This document shows, in pieces, positions 1 through 10,452 of a stretch of 64,000 nt of DNA. Made by a program: the position numbers and the translations under genes. The stretch is from Lacticaseibacillus paracasei subsp. paracasei (lineage in GTDB: Bacteria > Bacillota > Bacilli > Lactobacillales > Lactobacillaceae), in assembly GCF_000829035.1 (NCBI RefSeq), contig NZ_AP012541.1, positions 1 to 64,000 of the forward strand. The letters run 5' to 3'. The notes beneath the pieces are model-generated. The model saw nothing but the letters and a program-made list of their open reading frames with translations, was not told where the DNA came from and did no database searches. Numbering within the stretch: the stretch's first letter is position 1; each line of letters starts with the position of its first letter.

Positions 1-1350
1 ATGCCCAATTTAGAGGAACTTTGGGCTTACCTGAATGATAAATTCCGTGAAGAATTGACCCCGGTCGGTTACAGCACATGGATCCAGACAGCAAAACCCG
101 TCAAATTAACCAAAGATAAACTCGAAATTGAAGTCCCAGCTTCTTTACACAAAGCTTATTGGGAAAAGAATCTCGTGACCAAGGTAGTCGAAGGCGTTTA
201 CGAATTCGCGCAACTTGAAGTTGATCCCGTCATTATGACCAAGGATGAGTTGCAACCAGCTCCGGCTACAGATCAACGTCCTGCGGTTGAAGAAGACGAT
301 CAAAATCTGACTTTTAAGGCAAAAACCCATTTAAATCCGAAATATACGTTTGACCGCTTCGTGATTGGTAAGGGAAACCAAATGGCCCACGCGGCTGCTT
401 TGGCGGTTGCTGAAGCCCCTGGGACAACATACAACCCTCTGTTTATTTATGGTGGCGTTGGTCTTGGCAAAACCCACTTAATGCAAGCGATTGGTAATTT
501 GGTGCTAGGTAATAATCCAGCAGCCAACATAAAATACGTCACCAGTGAGAATTTTGCTAATGACTTCATTAACTCGATTCAAACCAAACAACAGGAACAA
601 TTTCGGCAAGAATACCGAAATGTGGATCTGCTGTTGGTAGATGATATTCAGTTTTTTGGTGACAAAGAGGCCACACAGGAAGAATTTTTTCATACCTTCA
701 ATACGCTGTATGAAAATATGAAGCAAATTGTTTTGACCAGTGATCGCCTGCCTAACGAAATCCCCAAACTTCAAGAACGGTTGGTTTCGCGGTTTAATAA
801 GGGCTTGTCTGTCGATGTCACACCGCCAGATCTGGAAACACGAATCGCTATTTTGCGGAATAAAGCCGATGCTGAAGATCTCAGCATTCCAGATGACACC
901 TTGTCTTACATTGCTGGTCAAATTGAAAGTAACGTACGTGATCTCGAAGGTGCGTTAGTACGCGTTCAAGCCTTTTCAACCATGAAAAACGAAGATATCA
1001 CGACCAGCTTAGCCGCGGATGCCTTGAAAGCCCTGAAACTTGATGACCGCAGCGGACAATTGACCATTCCGCAAATCCTGAATGCTGTCGCGAAATATTT
1101 TCAGCTGACGGTTCAGGATCTTAAAGGAAAGAAACGCGTCAAACAGATTGTCATTCCGCGCCAAATCGCGATGTATCTAGCGCGCGAAATGACCGATAAC
1201 AGTTTACCGAAAATAGGTCAGGAAATCGGCGGCAAGGATCATACAACCGTCATCCATGCCCACGAAAAAATTATGGCTTCAATGACAACTGATGAGAATT
1301 TAAAAGCTCAAGTGATCGAATTGCGGAATATCTTGAAAAACCGCGGGTAA
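1..1350 (+). CDS. dnaA: Chromosomal replication initiator DnaA
   Basis: DnaA is the AAA+ ATPase that binds DnaA boxes at oriC and melts the origin. The 449-residue protein has the usual layout: an N-terminal interaction domain (about 1-85), a variable acidic linker, an AAA+ core with Walker A GGVGLGKTH (151-159) and Walker B LLLVDDIQ (210-217), and a C-terminal box-binding domain with the signature GKDHTTVIHAHEKI. The length is normal for Firmicutes. The window opens exactly on the ATG, so promoter and upstream origin repeats are outside. dnaN follows across a 172-bp region rich in DnaA boxes. Identification is very secure. Confidence 0.99.
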   Translation: MPNLEELWAYLNDKFREELTPVGYSTWIQTAKPVKLTKDKLEIEVPASLHKAYWEKNLVTKVVEGVYEFAQLEVDPVIMTKDELQPAPATDQRPAVEEDDQNLTFKAKTHLNPKYTFDRFVIGKGNQMAHAAALAVAEAPGTTYNPLFIYGGVGLGKTHLMQAIGNLVLGNNPAANIKYVTSENFANDFINSIQTKQQEQFRQEYRNVDLLLVDDIQFFGDKEATQEEFFHTFNTLYENMKQIVLTSDRLPNEIPKLQERLVSRFNKGLSVDVTPPDLETRIAILRNKADAEDLSIPDDTLSYIAGQIESNVRDLEGALVRVQAFSTMKNEDITTSLAADALKALKLDDRSGQLTIPQILNAVAKYFQLTVQDLKGKKRVKQIVIPRQIAMYLAREMTDNSLPKIGQEIGGKDHTTVIHAHEKIMASMTTDENLKAQVIELRNILKNRG

Positions 1351-1522
1351 TGCACATGTGGATAACCTTCAAAAACAAACCATTTTATCCGTCGCACTTA
1401 TCCACAAGTGCATAACTTTCTCAGTTGTTGTTTCTCAAAGTTTTCCACAGTTTGAACACGCCCTATTACTATTACTTCAAAAGCTTTATATTATATATAT
1501 AAAAGACGTTCAGGAGGCTCTT
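1351..1522. other. Origin region between dnaA and dnaN: DnaA boxes and AT-rich tract
   Basis: The spacer holds a perfect DnaA box TTATCCACA at 1398-1406, its perfect reverse complement TGTGGATAA at 1357-1365, and a one-mismatch box TTTTCCACA at 1441-1449. A very AT-rich stretch at about 1465-1505 could serve as an unwinding element. In Firmicutes oriC is often bipartite, flanking dnaA, so this is probably its downstream half; the upstream half is not in the window. Confidence 0.8.
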
Positions 1523-2662
1523 ATGAAATTTACGATCACCCGATCCACATTCTTAAAAACCTTGAATGATGTTTCTCGGGCCATTTCAACCAAAACAACC
1601 ATTCCGATTCTGACTGGATTGAAAATTGTGCTCAACGATAGCGGCTTAATCCTCACTGGTAGTGATGCCGATATTTCAATCGAATCACGGATCAACGCAA
1701 CGGATGAAAATAATGATCTCCAAATCGGAAGCACTGGTGAAATCGTCTTGCCAGCCCGTTTCTTTAGCGAAATCGTTAAACGTTTGCCAGAAAGCACAAT
1801 GACGCTTGAAGTTAAAGACAATTTCCAAACCGTCATCACGTCTGGGGCATCTGAATTTACCATTAATGGTTTGGATGCCAATAACTATCCGCGGTTGCCA
1901 GAAATTACAGCCGATGCAGCGTTGAGTGTTTCAGCTGATGTGTTACGTCAGTTGATTAACCAAACAGTTATTGCCGTTTCTAATCAGGAAAGTCGACCAA
2001 TCTTGACAGGGGTTCATCTGACAATTACCGGCGATCAGTTGGTAGCTGTTGCGACTGATTCCCACCGCCTTGCGCAACGTAGCCTGACCTTACCAACAGC
2101 AAGTGCCTCGGATTATGACATCATTATTCCAGGGAAAAGTCTGACAGAACTTAGCCGCATGTTAAGCGATGACGTTGAAAAAATCGAAATTCGCATTGCG
2201 GAAAATCAAGTGCTGTTCGTGTTTGGGCAAACGGCCTTTTATTCACGCTTACTTGAAGGCAACTACCCTGACACAAGCCGACTTATTCCAACATCCAGCA
2301 ATACGCAAGCGGAATTTGACGCACCAGCATTGCTGGCCTCCATTCAACGTGCCAGCTTGCTGAGTCACGAAAGTAGCAACAATGTAGTTCGGCTTGTCCT
2401 TAATATCGCTGATCAAAAAGCGACTATCTACGGTAATTCGCCAGATGTCGGGAATGTTGAAGAAGTACTTAGTTTCAACAAACTTAGCGGCGAGGATCTA
2501 GAAATCTCGTTCAACCCTGATTATATGAAGGATGCCTTGCAAGGATTTGGCCAAACGGCAATTGAAGTTGACTTCACCGCACCATTGCGACCATTCACTT
2601 TGGTTCCAACAGAAGACAAGGAACGGTTTATCCAACTCATCACGCCAGTTCGAACGTTCTAA
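1523..2662 (+). CDS. dnaN: DNA polymerase III beta subunit (sliding clamp)
   Basis: DnaN is the ring-shaped processivity clamp of the replicative polymerase. The 379-residue protein starts MKFTITRSTFLKTLNDVSRAI and runs through three clamp domains, ending in the conserved PVRTF tail. I chose the ATG at 1523 because CAGGAGG lies 8 bases upstream and the N-terminus then matches the family; the open frame extends back to 1358, but that part covers the DnaA-box region and is unlikely to be coding. It follows dnaA and is closed by a strong terminator. Length is typical (375-380 aa). Confidence 0.98.
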   Translation: MKFTITRSTFLKTLNDVSRAISTKTTIPILTGLKIVLNDSGLILTGSDADISIESRINATDENNDLQIGSTGEIVLPARFFSEIVKRLPESTMTLEVKDNFQTVITSGASEFTINGLDANNYPRLPEITADAALSVSADVLRQLINQTVIAVSNQESRPILTGVHLTITGDQLVAVATDSHRLAQRSLTLPTASASDYDIIIPGKSLTELSRMLSDDVEKIEIRIAENQVLFVFGQTAFYSRLLEGNYPDTSRLIPTSSNTQAEFDAPALLASIQRASLLSHESSNNVVRLVLNIADQKATIYGNSPDVGNVEEVLSFNKLSGEDLEISFNPDYMKDALQGFGQTAIEVDFTAPLRPFTLVPTEDKERFIQLITPVRTF

Positions 2663-2678
2663 CTAAACATGACTTGAA

Positions 2679-2716
2679 AACGCCTTTACCGAAAAGATTC
2701 GGTGAGGCGTTTTTTT
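2679..2716 (+). terminator. Rho-independent terminator after dnaN
   Basis: Hairpin with arms AACGCCTTTACCG and CGGTGAGGCGTT followed by a run of seven T. It separates dnaA-dnaN from the yaaA-recF-gyrBA unit. Confidence 0.9.
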
Positions 2717-3134
2717 GACGAACTTATGCTTCATGAAATGAACTGATAATGTGCGCATCAAAATGCAAAGCAGCCACATGATCCGTTAGCCAACATCAGC
2801 TTTTTTGATGGCAGTGAGTCGTTTTATGGGTCTTTTTTCGTCCCACTTTAATCAAAGGTGATGATAACAGACTTTGATTGTTGGTTTGTTCACAAATAGA
2901 TCAGTCATTTTTTCTGTAAACCTAGGTCAAACAGATGACTTTCATAAAGTTTCACGATCAGTCGAATATTTCTATTTAGAATTCCTAATGACAAATAATC
3001 GAAAGTTGCGTTGAGAGCGGTCAAAATCGATAGAAATCAAAATTTAGCCGATTTTGGCCTTTCTGGGTCTTTTTAGTCTAGGGGGACGCACAACGTTCAG
3101 ATTGCCTCAGAGCCGCTTTAATGCCGTTTTAGAA
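2717..3134. other. Intergenic stretch without a recognisable gene
   Basis: About 420 bp between the dnaN terminator and the yaaA promoter. I see no convincing open frame with a ribosome site, no DnaA box and no long repeat. Confidence 0.6.
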
Positions 3135-3163
3135 TTGTGTTTTAAGTAGTATAAGGGTATAAT
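3135..3163 (+). promoter_or_regulatory. Promoter of the yaaA-recF-gyrBA unit
   Basis: TTGTGT (3135-3140), a 17-bp spacer and a perfect TATAAT (3158-3163). It lies about 75 bp before the yaaA start. Confidence 0.75.
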
Positions 3164-3239
3164 TAATTCGTGTTCATTGACGACAAATCGCGGTTTAACG
3201 CGGTTTGTCTAGCACTTTTCGGAATGGAGGGCGACAGCA

Positions 3240-3452
3240 ATGACAACAATCGAAATCACGACCCCTTTTTTGACCTTGGGCCAGTTTCTGAAAGAGGCGG
3301 GATTGATCGATAGTGGCGGTGCGGCCAAGTGGTATCTGGGTGAAAACTCAGTGACAGTCAACGGCGCAGCTGAGGAGCGACGTGGGCGCAAGCTGTATCC
3401 AGATGATCAAGTCAGCGTGGCCGGCCAAACATACGTGATCGTGAGCGCATGA
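3240..3452 (+). CDS. yaaA: S4-domain RNA-binding protein YaaA
   Basis: Small 70-residue protein made essentially of one S4 RNA-binding fold, with the typical core GGAAKWYLGENSVTVNG (about residues 27-43). Family members sit between dnaN and recF in most Firmicutes and are linked to ribosome or RNA binding; the exact role is unknown. A GGAGG-type site lies just before the ATG. Its stop overlaps the recF start as ATGA at 3449-3452, showing translational coupling. Confidence 0.93.
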   Translation: MTTIEITTPFLTLGQFLKEAGLIDSGGAAKWYLGENSVTVNGAAEERRGRKLYPDDQVSVAGQTYVIVSA

Positions 3453-4564
3453 AACTGGATCACTTGGTGCTGAAAAATTATCGCAATTATGCTGCTGTTG
3501 ATACAACATTTTCACCAGAAATCAATGTTTTGATTGGGGCAAACGCTCAAGGCAAGACGAATCTGCTTGAATCAATCTATGTTTTGGCATTGGCTCGCAG
3601 TCATCGAACCAACAATGATAAGGAACTGATTCGCTTTGGTAGCGAGTTTGCACGGGTTTCCGGGCAAGTTTCGCGACAAAGCGGTTCCCATCAGTTGGAG
3701 TTGATTATCAGTCATCAAGGCAAGCGTGCCCGGATTGATCGCATCGAACAACCGAAGCTTTCCCAGTATTTAGGGCATTTTAATGTCATCTTGTTTGCAC
3801 CTGAGGATTTAGCCATTGTCAAGGGCAGTCCGGCTGGGCGGCGTCGCTTCATCGACATGGAGTTTGGCCAGATGAGTCCCAAGTACCTTTATAATCTGAG
3901 CCAATATAAAACGTTTTTGAAGCAGCGCAATGCGTATTTGAAGCAGCTTAAGTATCATCAGGCCAAGGATCTGGTTTATCTGGATGTGTTGACTGACTCG
4001 CTTGCAGCTTTCGGGGCAGAGCTAATTACGGCGCGCGCTAAGTTGTTGGAGACGATGTCGGATTATGCTGCAACGATTCAGCAAGATATCACCAAGGGGC
4101 GGGAGTCATTACATTTTTCTTATCAAACACAGGTTGACCCCAGTCTTCGCGGTAACAGTGAGCAGGTTTACACTGCTTTGGGCGAGATGTTTGCCAAGCA
4201 GCAAGCGCGCGAAATCGAACAAGGAACCAGTTTAGTCGGTCCCCAGCGAGATGATGTGTTGTTCATCGTCAATGATAAGGATGTTGCCAATTTTGGCAGT
4301 CAAGGGCAACAACGCACCACAGCATTGGCTGTTAAGCTGGCAGAGATTGACCTTATGAAGGATCAAACCGGCGAATATCCAGTGCTATTACTGGACGATG
4401 TGTTGTCAGAATTAGATGCGGCTCGCCAAACCCATTTACTTAAGGCCATTCAAACCAAAGTCCAAACCTTTTTAACCACCACAAGTTTGGAAGGCATTCA
4501 AAAAGAAATCATCGCAACCCCTGCAGTCTTTAAAGTTGATGAGGGGACATTAGCAAGAGCGTGA
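3449..4564 (+). CDS. recF: DNA repair/replication protein RecF
   Basis: RecF is an SMC-like ATPase that loads RecA at gaps with RecO and RecR. The 371-residue protein has Walker A GANAQGKTN (about residues 31-39), the ABC-type signature region near SQGQQRT, and Walker B LLLDDVLSELD. Length is normal. It starts inside the yaaA stop codon. The last two codons and stop codon lie inside the first copy of the dispersed palindromic repeat (repeat begins at 4557), so the repeat has set the C-terminus GTLARA. Confidence 0.98.
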   Translation: MKLDHLVLKNYRNYAAVDTTFSPEINVLIGANAQGKTNLLESIYVLALARSHRTNNDKELIRFGSEFARVSGQVSRQSGSHQLELIISHQGKRARIDRIEQPKLSQYLGHFNVILFAPEDLAIVKGSPAGRRRFIDMEFGQMSPKYLYNLSQYKTFLKQRNAYLKQLKYHQAKDLVYLDVLTDSLAAFGAELITARAKLLETMSDYAATIQQDITKGRESLHFSYQTQVDPSLRGNSEQVYTALGEMFAKQQAREIEQGTSLVGPQRDDVLFIVNDKDVANFGSQGQQRTTALAVKLAEIDLMKDQTGEYPVLLLDDVLSELDAARQTHLLKAIQTKVQTFLTTTSLEGIQKEIIATPAVFKVDEGTLARA

Positions 4565-4676
4565 ACCAGCCCGGTTAGAAACCGGAGTGTAAGTGGGCCT
4601 GAACGTGATGACCGTACTTTGGTCATTGCGTTCAGGTTCCTTACACGCAGGTTTCTGGGCTGGTGAACGCGTTTAA
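4557..4676 (+). repeat. Dispersed palindromic repeat, copy A
   Basis: A ~118-bp imperfect palindrome that starts GAGCGTGAACC and ends GTGAACGCGTTTA. The arms pair along most of their length around a short loop near GACC-gtacttt-GGTC. It begins inside the end of recF and lies directly before copy B and gyrB. The same architecture recurs at 4681, 10352, 12313, 21118, 26056 (minus) and 60198. Confidence 0.85.
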
Positions 4677-4680
4677 AGCA

Positions 4681-4800
4681 GAGCGTGAACAGGCACGTTT
4701 AGAAACCGGAACATAAGTGGGCTTGAACGTGATGGCCGGTTTTTGGCCATTGCGTTCAAGGTCCTTATGTGCAGGTTTCTGTGCCAGTGAACGCATTTTA
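4681..4800 (+). repeat. Dispersed palindromic repeat, copy B
   Basis: Tandem neighbour of copy A in the same orientation. The arms differ from copy A in a compensatory way: AGGCAC pairs with GTGCC here, where copy A has CCAGCCC with GGGCTGG. The inner arms ACATAAG and CTTATGT replace GTGTAAG and CTTACAC. The gyrB ribosome site AAGGAGG follows only a few bases after its end. Confidence 0.85.
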
Positions 4801-4816
4801 ACAAGGAGGATAACCA

Positions 4817-6778
4817 GTGACGGACAAGAAAGAAACGGCCGAAGAGAAGAAGGATGAACTGGCGGCTGAGTATGATGCCAGCCAGATTCAAGTACTTTCA
4901 GGACTTGAAGCGGTTCGGAAGCGTCCAGGGATGTATATTGGCTCGACAAGCAGCCAAGGCTTGCATCATTTGGTCTGGGAAATCATTGATAACGGGATTG
5001 ATGAAGCGCTGGCTGGATTCGCAACACGGATTGAAGTTGAAGTTAACCCAGATAATAGTGTGACGGTAACAGATGACGGTCGCGGGATTCCAGTCGATAT
5101 CCAGTCTAAAACCGGACGGCCAGCACTTGAAACGGTTTATACCGTTTTACATGCCGGTGGTAAATTCGGCGGCGGCGGCTACAAAGTTTCCGGTGGCCTA
5201 CATGGTGTCGGGGCATCAGTCGTGAATGCGTTGTCGACTGATTTGGACGTCACGGTTACTCGTGGTGGCAAACGTTACTACATTGACTTTATTCGCGGCA
5301 AGGTGAACACGCCGATGAAAGTGATTGGCACGGCACCGGAGCACGAACATGGCACCAAGGTTCATTTTCTGCCTGATCCGGACATTTTTACCGAAATTAG
5401 AACATTCGATGATAAGATTCTGACCACCAGAATTCGCGAACTGGCTTTCTTGAACAAGGGTCTCAAGTTGACCTTTACCGACAAGCGCGCGGCAACGCAC
5501 GAGAAGCTGGTATTCCATTATGAAGGCGGCCTCAAGTCTTACGTTGACTTTTTAACTGAGAAAAAAGAAAACCTGTTACAAGAACCGATTTATGTGGAAG
5601 GACAAGACAAAGGCATCACGGTGGAATTCGCGTTGCAATACACCAACGACTATCACAGCACCTTGTTGACGTTTGCCAACAACATCCATACGTATGAAGG
5701 CGGCACGCATGAGACCGGGTTTAAAACGGCGCTGACACGGGTCATTAATGATTACGCTCGCCGGTCTGGTGCGCTAAAAGACAGCGATGATCCGTTAAGC
5801 GGGGATGATGTTCGTGAGGGCTTGACGGCGGTTGTTTCCGTGAAGCATCCAGATCCGCAGTTTGAAGGGCAAACTAAAACCAAATTAGGGAACTCGGATG
5901 CCCGAACGGTGGTTGACCGTACCTTCTCTGACCACTTCAATAAGTTTCTCATGGAACACCCAGCTGATGGCAAGCTAATCATTGACAAAGCCATGCTGGC
6001 CAGCAAGGCACGTTTGGCGGCTAAGCGGGCGCGTGAAGTGACCCGGAAAAAGAGCGGGTTGGAAATTTCGAACCTGCCTGGTAAATTGGCCGACAACACC
6101 AGTAAGGACCCAGAGATCTCTGAATTATTTATCGTCGAAGGGGATTCCGCTGGTGGTTCTGCCAAATCAGGGCGTAGTCGCCTGACGCAGGCCATTTTGC
6201 CAATTCGTGGGAAAATTCTGAATGTCGAAAAGGCTTCAATGGAACGCATCTTGGCCAATGAAGAAATTCGAACCTTATTCACCGCGATGGGTACCGGTTT
6301 TGGGCAGGACTTTGATATCAATAAGGCTCGATATCACAAACTGATCATTATGACCGATGCCGATGTTGATGGTGCCCACATTCGGACTTTGTTGCTGACG
6401 TTGATTTATCGCTACATGCGGCCAGTGCTTGACGCTGGCTATGTCTACATCGCACAGCCGCCGTTGTATCGGTTACGCCAAGGCAAAATGACGCAATATA
6501 TCGATTCCGATGAAGAATTGCAAGACATTCTAGGCCAGTTGCCTCCGAGTCCAAAGCCAGAGATTCAGCGTTACAAAGGGCTTGGGGAAATGGACGCCAA
6601 CCAGCTATGGGAGACGACCATGGATCCGGATAATCGGCGCTTACTGCGGGTATCGCCAAAGGATGCCGAAGCTGCAGATGGCGTTTTTGAAATGTTGATG
6701 GGTGATCATGTTGAACCGCGGCGTAAATTTATTGAAGATAACGCTGTGTTTGTTGATCCGAACAACATTGATGCTTGA
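4817..6778 (+). CDS. gyrB: DNA gyrase subunit B
   Basis: GyrB carries the ATPase and part of the cleavage core of gyrase, which introduces negative supercoils. The 653-residue protein begins with a GTG preceded by AAGGAGG. It shows the GHKL ATPase region ([30 protein letters not shown]) and the TOPRIM domain ([33 protein letters not shown]). Length is normal. It lies 61 bp before gyrA, from which it is probably co-transcribed. The upstream 250 bp consist of two palindromic repeats. Confidence 0.99.
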   Translation: MTDKKETAEEKKDELAAEYDASQIQVLSGLEAVRKRPGMYIGSTSSQGLHHLVWEIIDNGIDEALAGFATRIEVEVNPDNSVTVTDDGRGIPVDIQSKTGRPALETVYTVLHAGGKFGGGGYKVSGGLHGVGASVVNALSTDLDVTVTRGGKRYYIDFIRGKVNTPMKVIGTAPEHEHGTKVHFLPDPDIFTEIRTFDDKILTTRIRELAFLNKGLKLTFTDKRAATHEKLVFHYEGGLKSYVDFLTEKKENLLQEPIYVEGQDKGITVEFALQYTNDYHSTLLTFANNIHTYEGGTHETGFKTALTRVINDYARRSGALKDSDDPLSGDDVREGLTAVVSVKHPDPQFEGQTKTKLGNSDARTVVDRTFSDHFNKFLMEHPADGKLIIDKAMLASKARLAAKRAREVTRKKSGLEISNLPGKLADNTSKDPEISELFIVEGDSAGGSAKSGRSRLTQAILPIRGKILNVEKASMERILANEEIRTLFTAMGTGFGQDFDINKARYHKLIIMTDADVDGAHIRTLLLTLIYRYMRPVLDAGYVYIAQPPLYRLRQGKMTQYIDSDEELQDILGQLPPSPKPEIQRYKGLGEMDANQLWETTMDPDNRRLLRVSPKDAEAADGVFEMLMGDHVEPRRKFIEDNAVFVDPNNIDA

Positions 6779-6839
6779 TTGATCAGTTTAACTAAGTCAG
6801 CTTTTGCATGAGAATTTTTGAGAGGAGACTTTTCGCTTA

Positions 6840-9461
6840 ATGGATGATCGCCAAGAAAGCCGAATTACCAATGTGAACCTCGGCGAAACAATGCGTAAAT
6901 CATTCCTTGAATACGCGATGAGTGTCATTGTGGCGCGGGCCTTGCCTGATGTGCGCGATGGCCTCAAGCCGGTTCAACGGCGGATTCTGTACGGTATGAA
7001 TGAACTCGGCGTGACGCCGGATAAACCGTACAAGAAGAGTGCGCGTATTGTTGGGGATGTCATGGGGAAATACCATCCGCATGGTGATAGCTCGATTTAT
7101 GAAGGGCTCGTACGAATGGCACAGGACTTCAGCTATCGTTACATGCTGGTCGATGGCCACGGGAACTTTGGGTCTGTCGATGGTGACGGTGCCGCTGCGA
7201 TGCGGTATACCGAAGCTCGCATGAGCAAAATAGCAGTCGAGATGCTGCGTGACATCAACAAAGATACGATTGATTTTCAGGATAACTATGATGGCACGGA
7301 AAAAGAACCGGTTGTTTTACCGGCACGTTTTCCAAATCTGTTGGTCAATGGGGCGACTGGGATTGCGGTCGGTATGACGACCAATATTCCGCCGCATAAT
7401 CTGTCAGAGACTATCTCGGCGCTGCACGTGTTGATGGATAATCCAGATGCCACGACAGCTGACCTAATGCAGGCACTGCCAGGACCTGATTTTCCAACCG
7501 GCGGCGTTGTGATGGGTAAGTCAGGCATTCGCCATGCTTATGAAACTGGCCGCGGCACGATTGTTTTGCGCGGGAAAGTTGATGTTCAGACGGAGAAGTC
7601 TGGCCGTGAACGGATCGTGATTACCGAGATTCCATATATGGTTAACAAAGCCAAAATGGTTGAACGGATCGCAGATTTGGTTCATGAAAAGAAAATCGAT
7701 GGGATCGTAACCTTGCGGGATGAATCTGACCGTGACGGGATGCGGATCGTCATTGATGTGCGCCGTGATGCTAGTGCATCAGTTATTTTGAATAACTTGT
7801 ACAAGCTCACGCCACTACAAACCGGCTTTTCATTCAACATGGTGGCAATCGTTAATGGTGCGCCAAAAGTGTTGAGCTTGAAACAGATCCTGCAATATTA
7901 TCTGGATCATCAAGAAAACGTCATTCGTCGGCGGACGCAATTTGACCTGCGTAAGGCCAAGGCTCGTGAGCATATCCTCGAAGGATTACGGATTGCGCTT
8001 GATCATATTGATGAAATCATCACGATTATCCGTAGTTCTGAAACTGGCGACAAGGCAAAAGTCATCTTGATGGACAAGTTTAAGTTGTCTGACAAGCAGA
8101 GCCAAGCAATCTTGGATATGCGGCTGGTTCGGTTGACCGGTTTGGAACGCGAGAAGGTTGAAAGCGAATATAAGGATGTTGAAGCAGCGATTGCTGATTA
8201 TACTGATATTCTTGCTAGACCAGAACGTGTTCATCAGATCATCTACAACGAATTGCTGGATATTCAGAAGAAGTTCGGCGATAAGCGCCGTACTGAATTA
8301 CTGGTCGGTGAAGTGCTCAGTCTTGAAGATGAAGATCTGATCGAGCAAGAAGACGTGGTCATCACGTTGAGTCATAACGGCTACGTCAAGCGATTGGCAA
8401 CCAGTGAATTCAAGGCACAAAATCGCGGGGGTCGCGGTATTCAGGGGATGAACGTCCATGATGACGATTTCGTTGAACGCCTGATTTCGACTTCCACGCA
8501 TGATGTCCTGCTCTTCTTCACCAACAAAGGTAAAGTTTATCGCAGCAAGGGTTACGAAATTCCTGAGTACGGTCGAACCGCAAAAGGGATTCCAATTATC
8601 AACTTGCTTGGTGTCGGTGCCGGTGAAAAGATTCAAACGGTTATCAACGTGCATGAAGGCGAAAATGATGATCGTTATCTCTTCTTCGTCACGCAAAAAG
8701 GCGTTGTTAAGCGCACACCGGTGAAGGAATTCGCCAATATTCGCAGCAACGGACTGATTGCGTTGAATCTCAAGGATGAAGACGAACTGAATAATGTCAT
8801 CCTAACGTCCGGACAAGACAATATCCTGATCGGGACGCATCTGGGTTACAGTGTGACCTTCAAGGAACAAGACGTTCGCTCAATGGGACGTTCAGCGACT
8901 GGGGTTCGAGGTATTCGTTTACGTGAACACGATTACGTAGTGGGTTCCGACATTCTCAAACCCGATTCCGAAGTCTTTGTCATTTCAGAAAAAGGTTACG
9001 GTAAACGGACGGCAGCGAAGGAATATCCGATTAAAGGTCGTGGCGGTAAAGGGATCAAGACAGCCAACATCACCGCCAAGAATGGTCCGTTGGCAGGGGT
9101 CACCACCGTTGATGGTACCGAAGATATTCTTGTTATGACTGATTCTGGTGTCATGATTCGCTTCAATATTCAAAGTGTTTCGCAAACTGGCCGAGCAACG
9201 TTAGGGGTTCGTTTAATTCGAGTTGACGACGATGCCAAGGTTGCAACGATGGCCAAGGTTGAACCGGAAAGCGACGATCCAGACGATGGCAGCAAGCCAG
9301 ATCAGCCAACTAGCCCGACAGACGGTTCTGCTGAACCAACCTCGCAGCAGCCAGCTGATGGTTCGTATGCTGGCGATGCCGATCAGCAAGTGAGCCAATT
9401 GCTTGATCGCGCTGAAGCTGATCAACCAGAGCAACATGATACTGGCGACCAGCCTGAATAA
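6840..9461 (+). CDS. gyrA: DNA gyrase subunit A
   Basis: GyrA is the DNA-breaking subunit of gyrase. The 873 residues show the winged-helix breakage domain with the catalytic Tyr in the [10 protein letters not shown] context, then six beta-pinwheel repeats including the GyrA-box region ([17 protein letters not shown]). The quinolone-determining segment reads [10 protein letters not shown], the unmutated state with Ser and Glu at the usual resistance positions. After the last blade comes an unusual ~65-residue acidic, Asp/Gln/Pro-rich tail of low complexity; such tails vary between lactobacilli. A GAGGAGA site precedes the ATG. Confidence 0.99.
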   Translation: MDDRQESRITNVNLGETMRKSFLEYAMSVIVARALPDVRDGLKPVQRRILYGMNELGVTPDKPYKKSARIVGDVMGKYHPHGDSSIYEGLVRMAQDFSYRYMLVDGHGNFGSVDGDGAAAMRYTEARMSKIAVEMLRDINKDTIDFQDNYDGTEKEPVVLPARFPNLLVNGATGIAVGMTTNIPPHNLSETISALHVLMDNPDATTADLMQALPGPDFPTGGVVMGKSGIRHAYETGRGTIVLRGKVDVQTEKSGRERIVITEIPYMVNKAKMVERIADLVHEKKIDGIVTLRDESDRDGMRIVIDVRRDASASVILNNLYKLTPLQTGFSFNMVAIVNGAPKVLSLKQILQYYLDHQENVIRRRTQFDLRKAKAREHILEGLRIALDHIDEIITIIRSSETGDKAKVILMDKFKLSDKQSQAILDMRLVRLTGLEREKVESEYKDVEAAIADYTDILARPERVHQIIYNELLDIQKKFGDKRRTELLVGEVLSLEDEDLIEQEDVVITLSHNGYVKRLATSEFKAQNRGGRGIQGMNVHDDDFVERLISTSTHDVLLFFTNKGKVYRSKGYEIPEYGRTAKGIPIINLLGVGAGEKIQTVINVHEGENDDRYLFFVTQKGVVKRTPVKEFANIRSNGLIALNLKDEDELNNVILTSGQDNILIGTHLGYSVTFKEQDVRSMGRSATGVRGIRLREHDYVVGSDILKPDSEVFVISEKGYGKRTAAKEYPIKGRGGKGIKTANITAKNGPLAGVTTVDGTEDILVMTDSGVMIRFNIQSVSQTGRATLGVRLIRVDDDAKVATMAKVEPESDDPDDGSKPDQPTSPTDGSAEPTSQQPADGSYAGDADQQVSQLLDRAEADQPEQHDTGDQPE

Positions 9462-9504
9462 TCTAATAATGCTAGCATCAATTGAGCTGATTCACGCTCA
9501 ATAA

Positions 9505-9547
9505 AAATACCGGTCGAAATGGCAATTTGCCACTTCGACCGGTATTT
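9505..9547. terminator. Bidirectional terminator between gyrA and deoC
   Basis: Long hairpin with arms AAATACCGGTCGAA and TTCGACCGGTATTT around a GGCAATTTGCC core. It can stop transcription from gyrA (+) and from the convergent deoC (-). Confidence 0.85.
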
Positions 9548-9565
9548 GTTTGCGTACAGATAACC

Positions 9566-10270
9566 TCAAATCGTGAAGGTTGATTGGTTGCCCATGCGCG
9601 CCTTAAGTTCATGGATGATCTTAACGCCGCTGCTGGTACCGATGCGAGTAGCACCAGCTTTAATCATTGCCAAAAAGGTATCAACATCTCTGATACCGCC
9701 AGCCGCTTTGACTTGCACTTGATCGCCGACTGTTTCTTTCATCAAAGCCACATTTTCGACAGTGGCACCGGCTGGGCCAAAGCCCGTTGAAGTCTTAATA
9801 AAATCAGGACCGACGTCCTTAGCAATAGTTGCCATTTTGATGATTTCCGGCTTGGTAAGATAGGCGGTTTCAAAAATGACTTTGCACGGTACATTGACCG
9901 CATGACAGACAGCAACGATTTGACGCATTTCATTTTCAAGATAACTGTATTGCTGTTCCTTAAGCGCCGTGATATTGATCACGTAGTCAATTTCGTTGGC
10001 ACCGTTTTGTAAGGCGTCTTTGGTTTCAAAAACTTTGGCCGCGATGCTCGTTTGGCCTAAGGGGAAAGCAATTGCGGCGCCAACATCAATGTCGGTACCT
10101 GCTAGTTGTTTCGCACAAAAAGCCGATTGGACTTGGTTAATCGCCACCATTTTAAAATGATATTGTTTGGCCTCGTTGCAAAGCTGGCGCAAATCTGCGT
10201 GAGTTGCATCTGCATGTAAGTTTGTGTGATCAATCATGCGACTGAATTGATCTAAAGTATAAGCTGTCAT
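9566..10270 (-). CDS. deoC: Deoxyribose-phosphate aldolase
   Basis: DeoC cleaves 2-deoxyribose 5-phosphate to glyceraldehyde 3-phosphate and acetaldehyde in deoxynucleoside breakdown. The 234-residue class I aldolase has the Schiff-base lysine in [14 protein letters not shown] and the second conserved lysine in VKAAGGIR. I start at the ATG at 10270, preceded by GGAGGA; the open frame extends 34 codons upstream, but that part is not family-like. The gene stands alone, convergent to gyrA. No other nucleoside-catabolism gene is beside it. Length is normal for short-form DeoC. Confidence 0.96.
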   Translation of the reverse strand: MTAYTLDQFSRMIDHTNLHADATHADLRQLCNEAKQYHFKMVAINQVQSAFCAKQLAGTDIDVGAAIAFPLGQTSIAAKVFETKDALQNGANEIDYVINITALKEQQYSYLENEMRQIVAVCHAVNVPCKVIFETAYLTKPEIIKMATIAKDVGPDFIKTSTGFGPAGATVENVALMKETVGDQVQVKAAGGIRDVDTFLAMIKAGATRIGTSSGVKIIHELKARMGNQSTFTI

Positions 10271-10351
10271 GATTTTTCCTCCAAAGTTGAATTCGTTTAC
10301 ATTTAGCATACCACTTTTTGCGTAATGTATATCTGACAGCGATAAATAGTA

Positions 10352-10440
10352 CGGTGTTGTGCAAGCAACCATGCAGAAGAAAGGTCATTGCGGTCAAGGT
10401 CCTTATGTGCAGGTTGCTGCACCAGTGAACGCGTTTAGAG
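10352..10440 (+). repeat. Dispersed palindromic repeat, internally deleted copy C
   Basis: The right arm is intact (GGTCATTGCGG through GTGAACGCGTTTA). Most of the left arm is lost, leaving a stub (GGTGTTGTGC, AAGCAACC) that still mirrors GGTTGCTGCACC in the right arm. The ribosome site of the ssb paralogue (GAGGAGG) begins at the end of the element. Confidence 0.7.
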
Positions 10441-10452
10441 GAGGAGAAGCGA

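Noticed and set aside
4641..4949. Minus-strand open frames over the repeats before gyrB
   Set aside because: Produced by the palindromic repeats and the antisense of gyrB.
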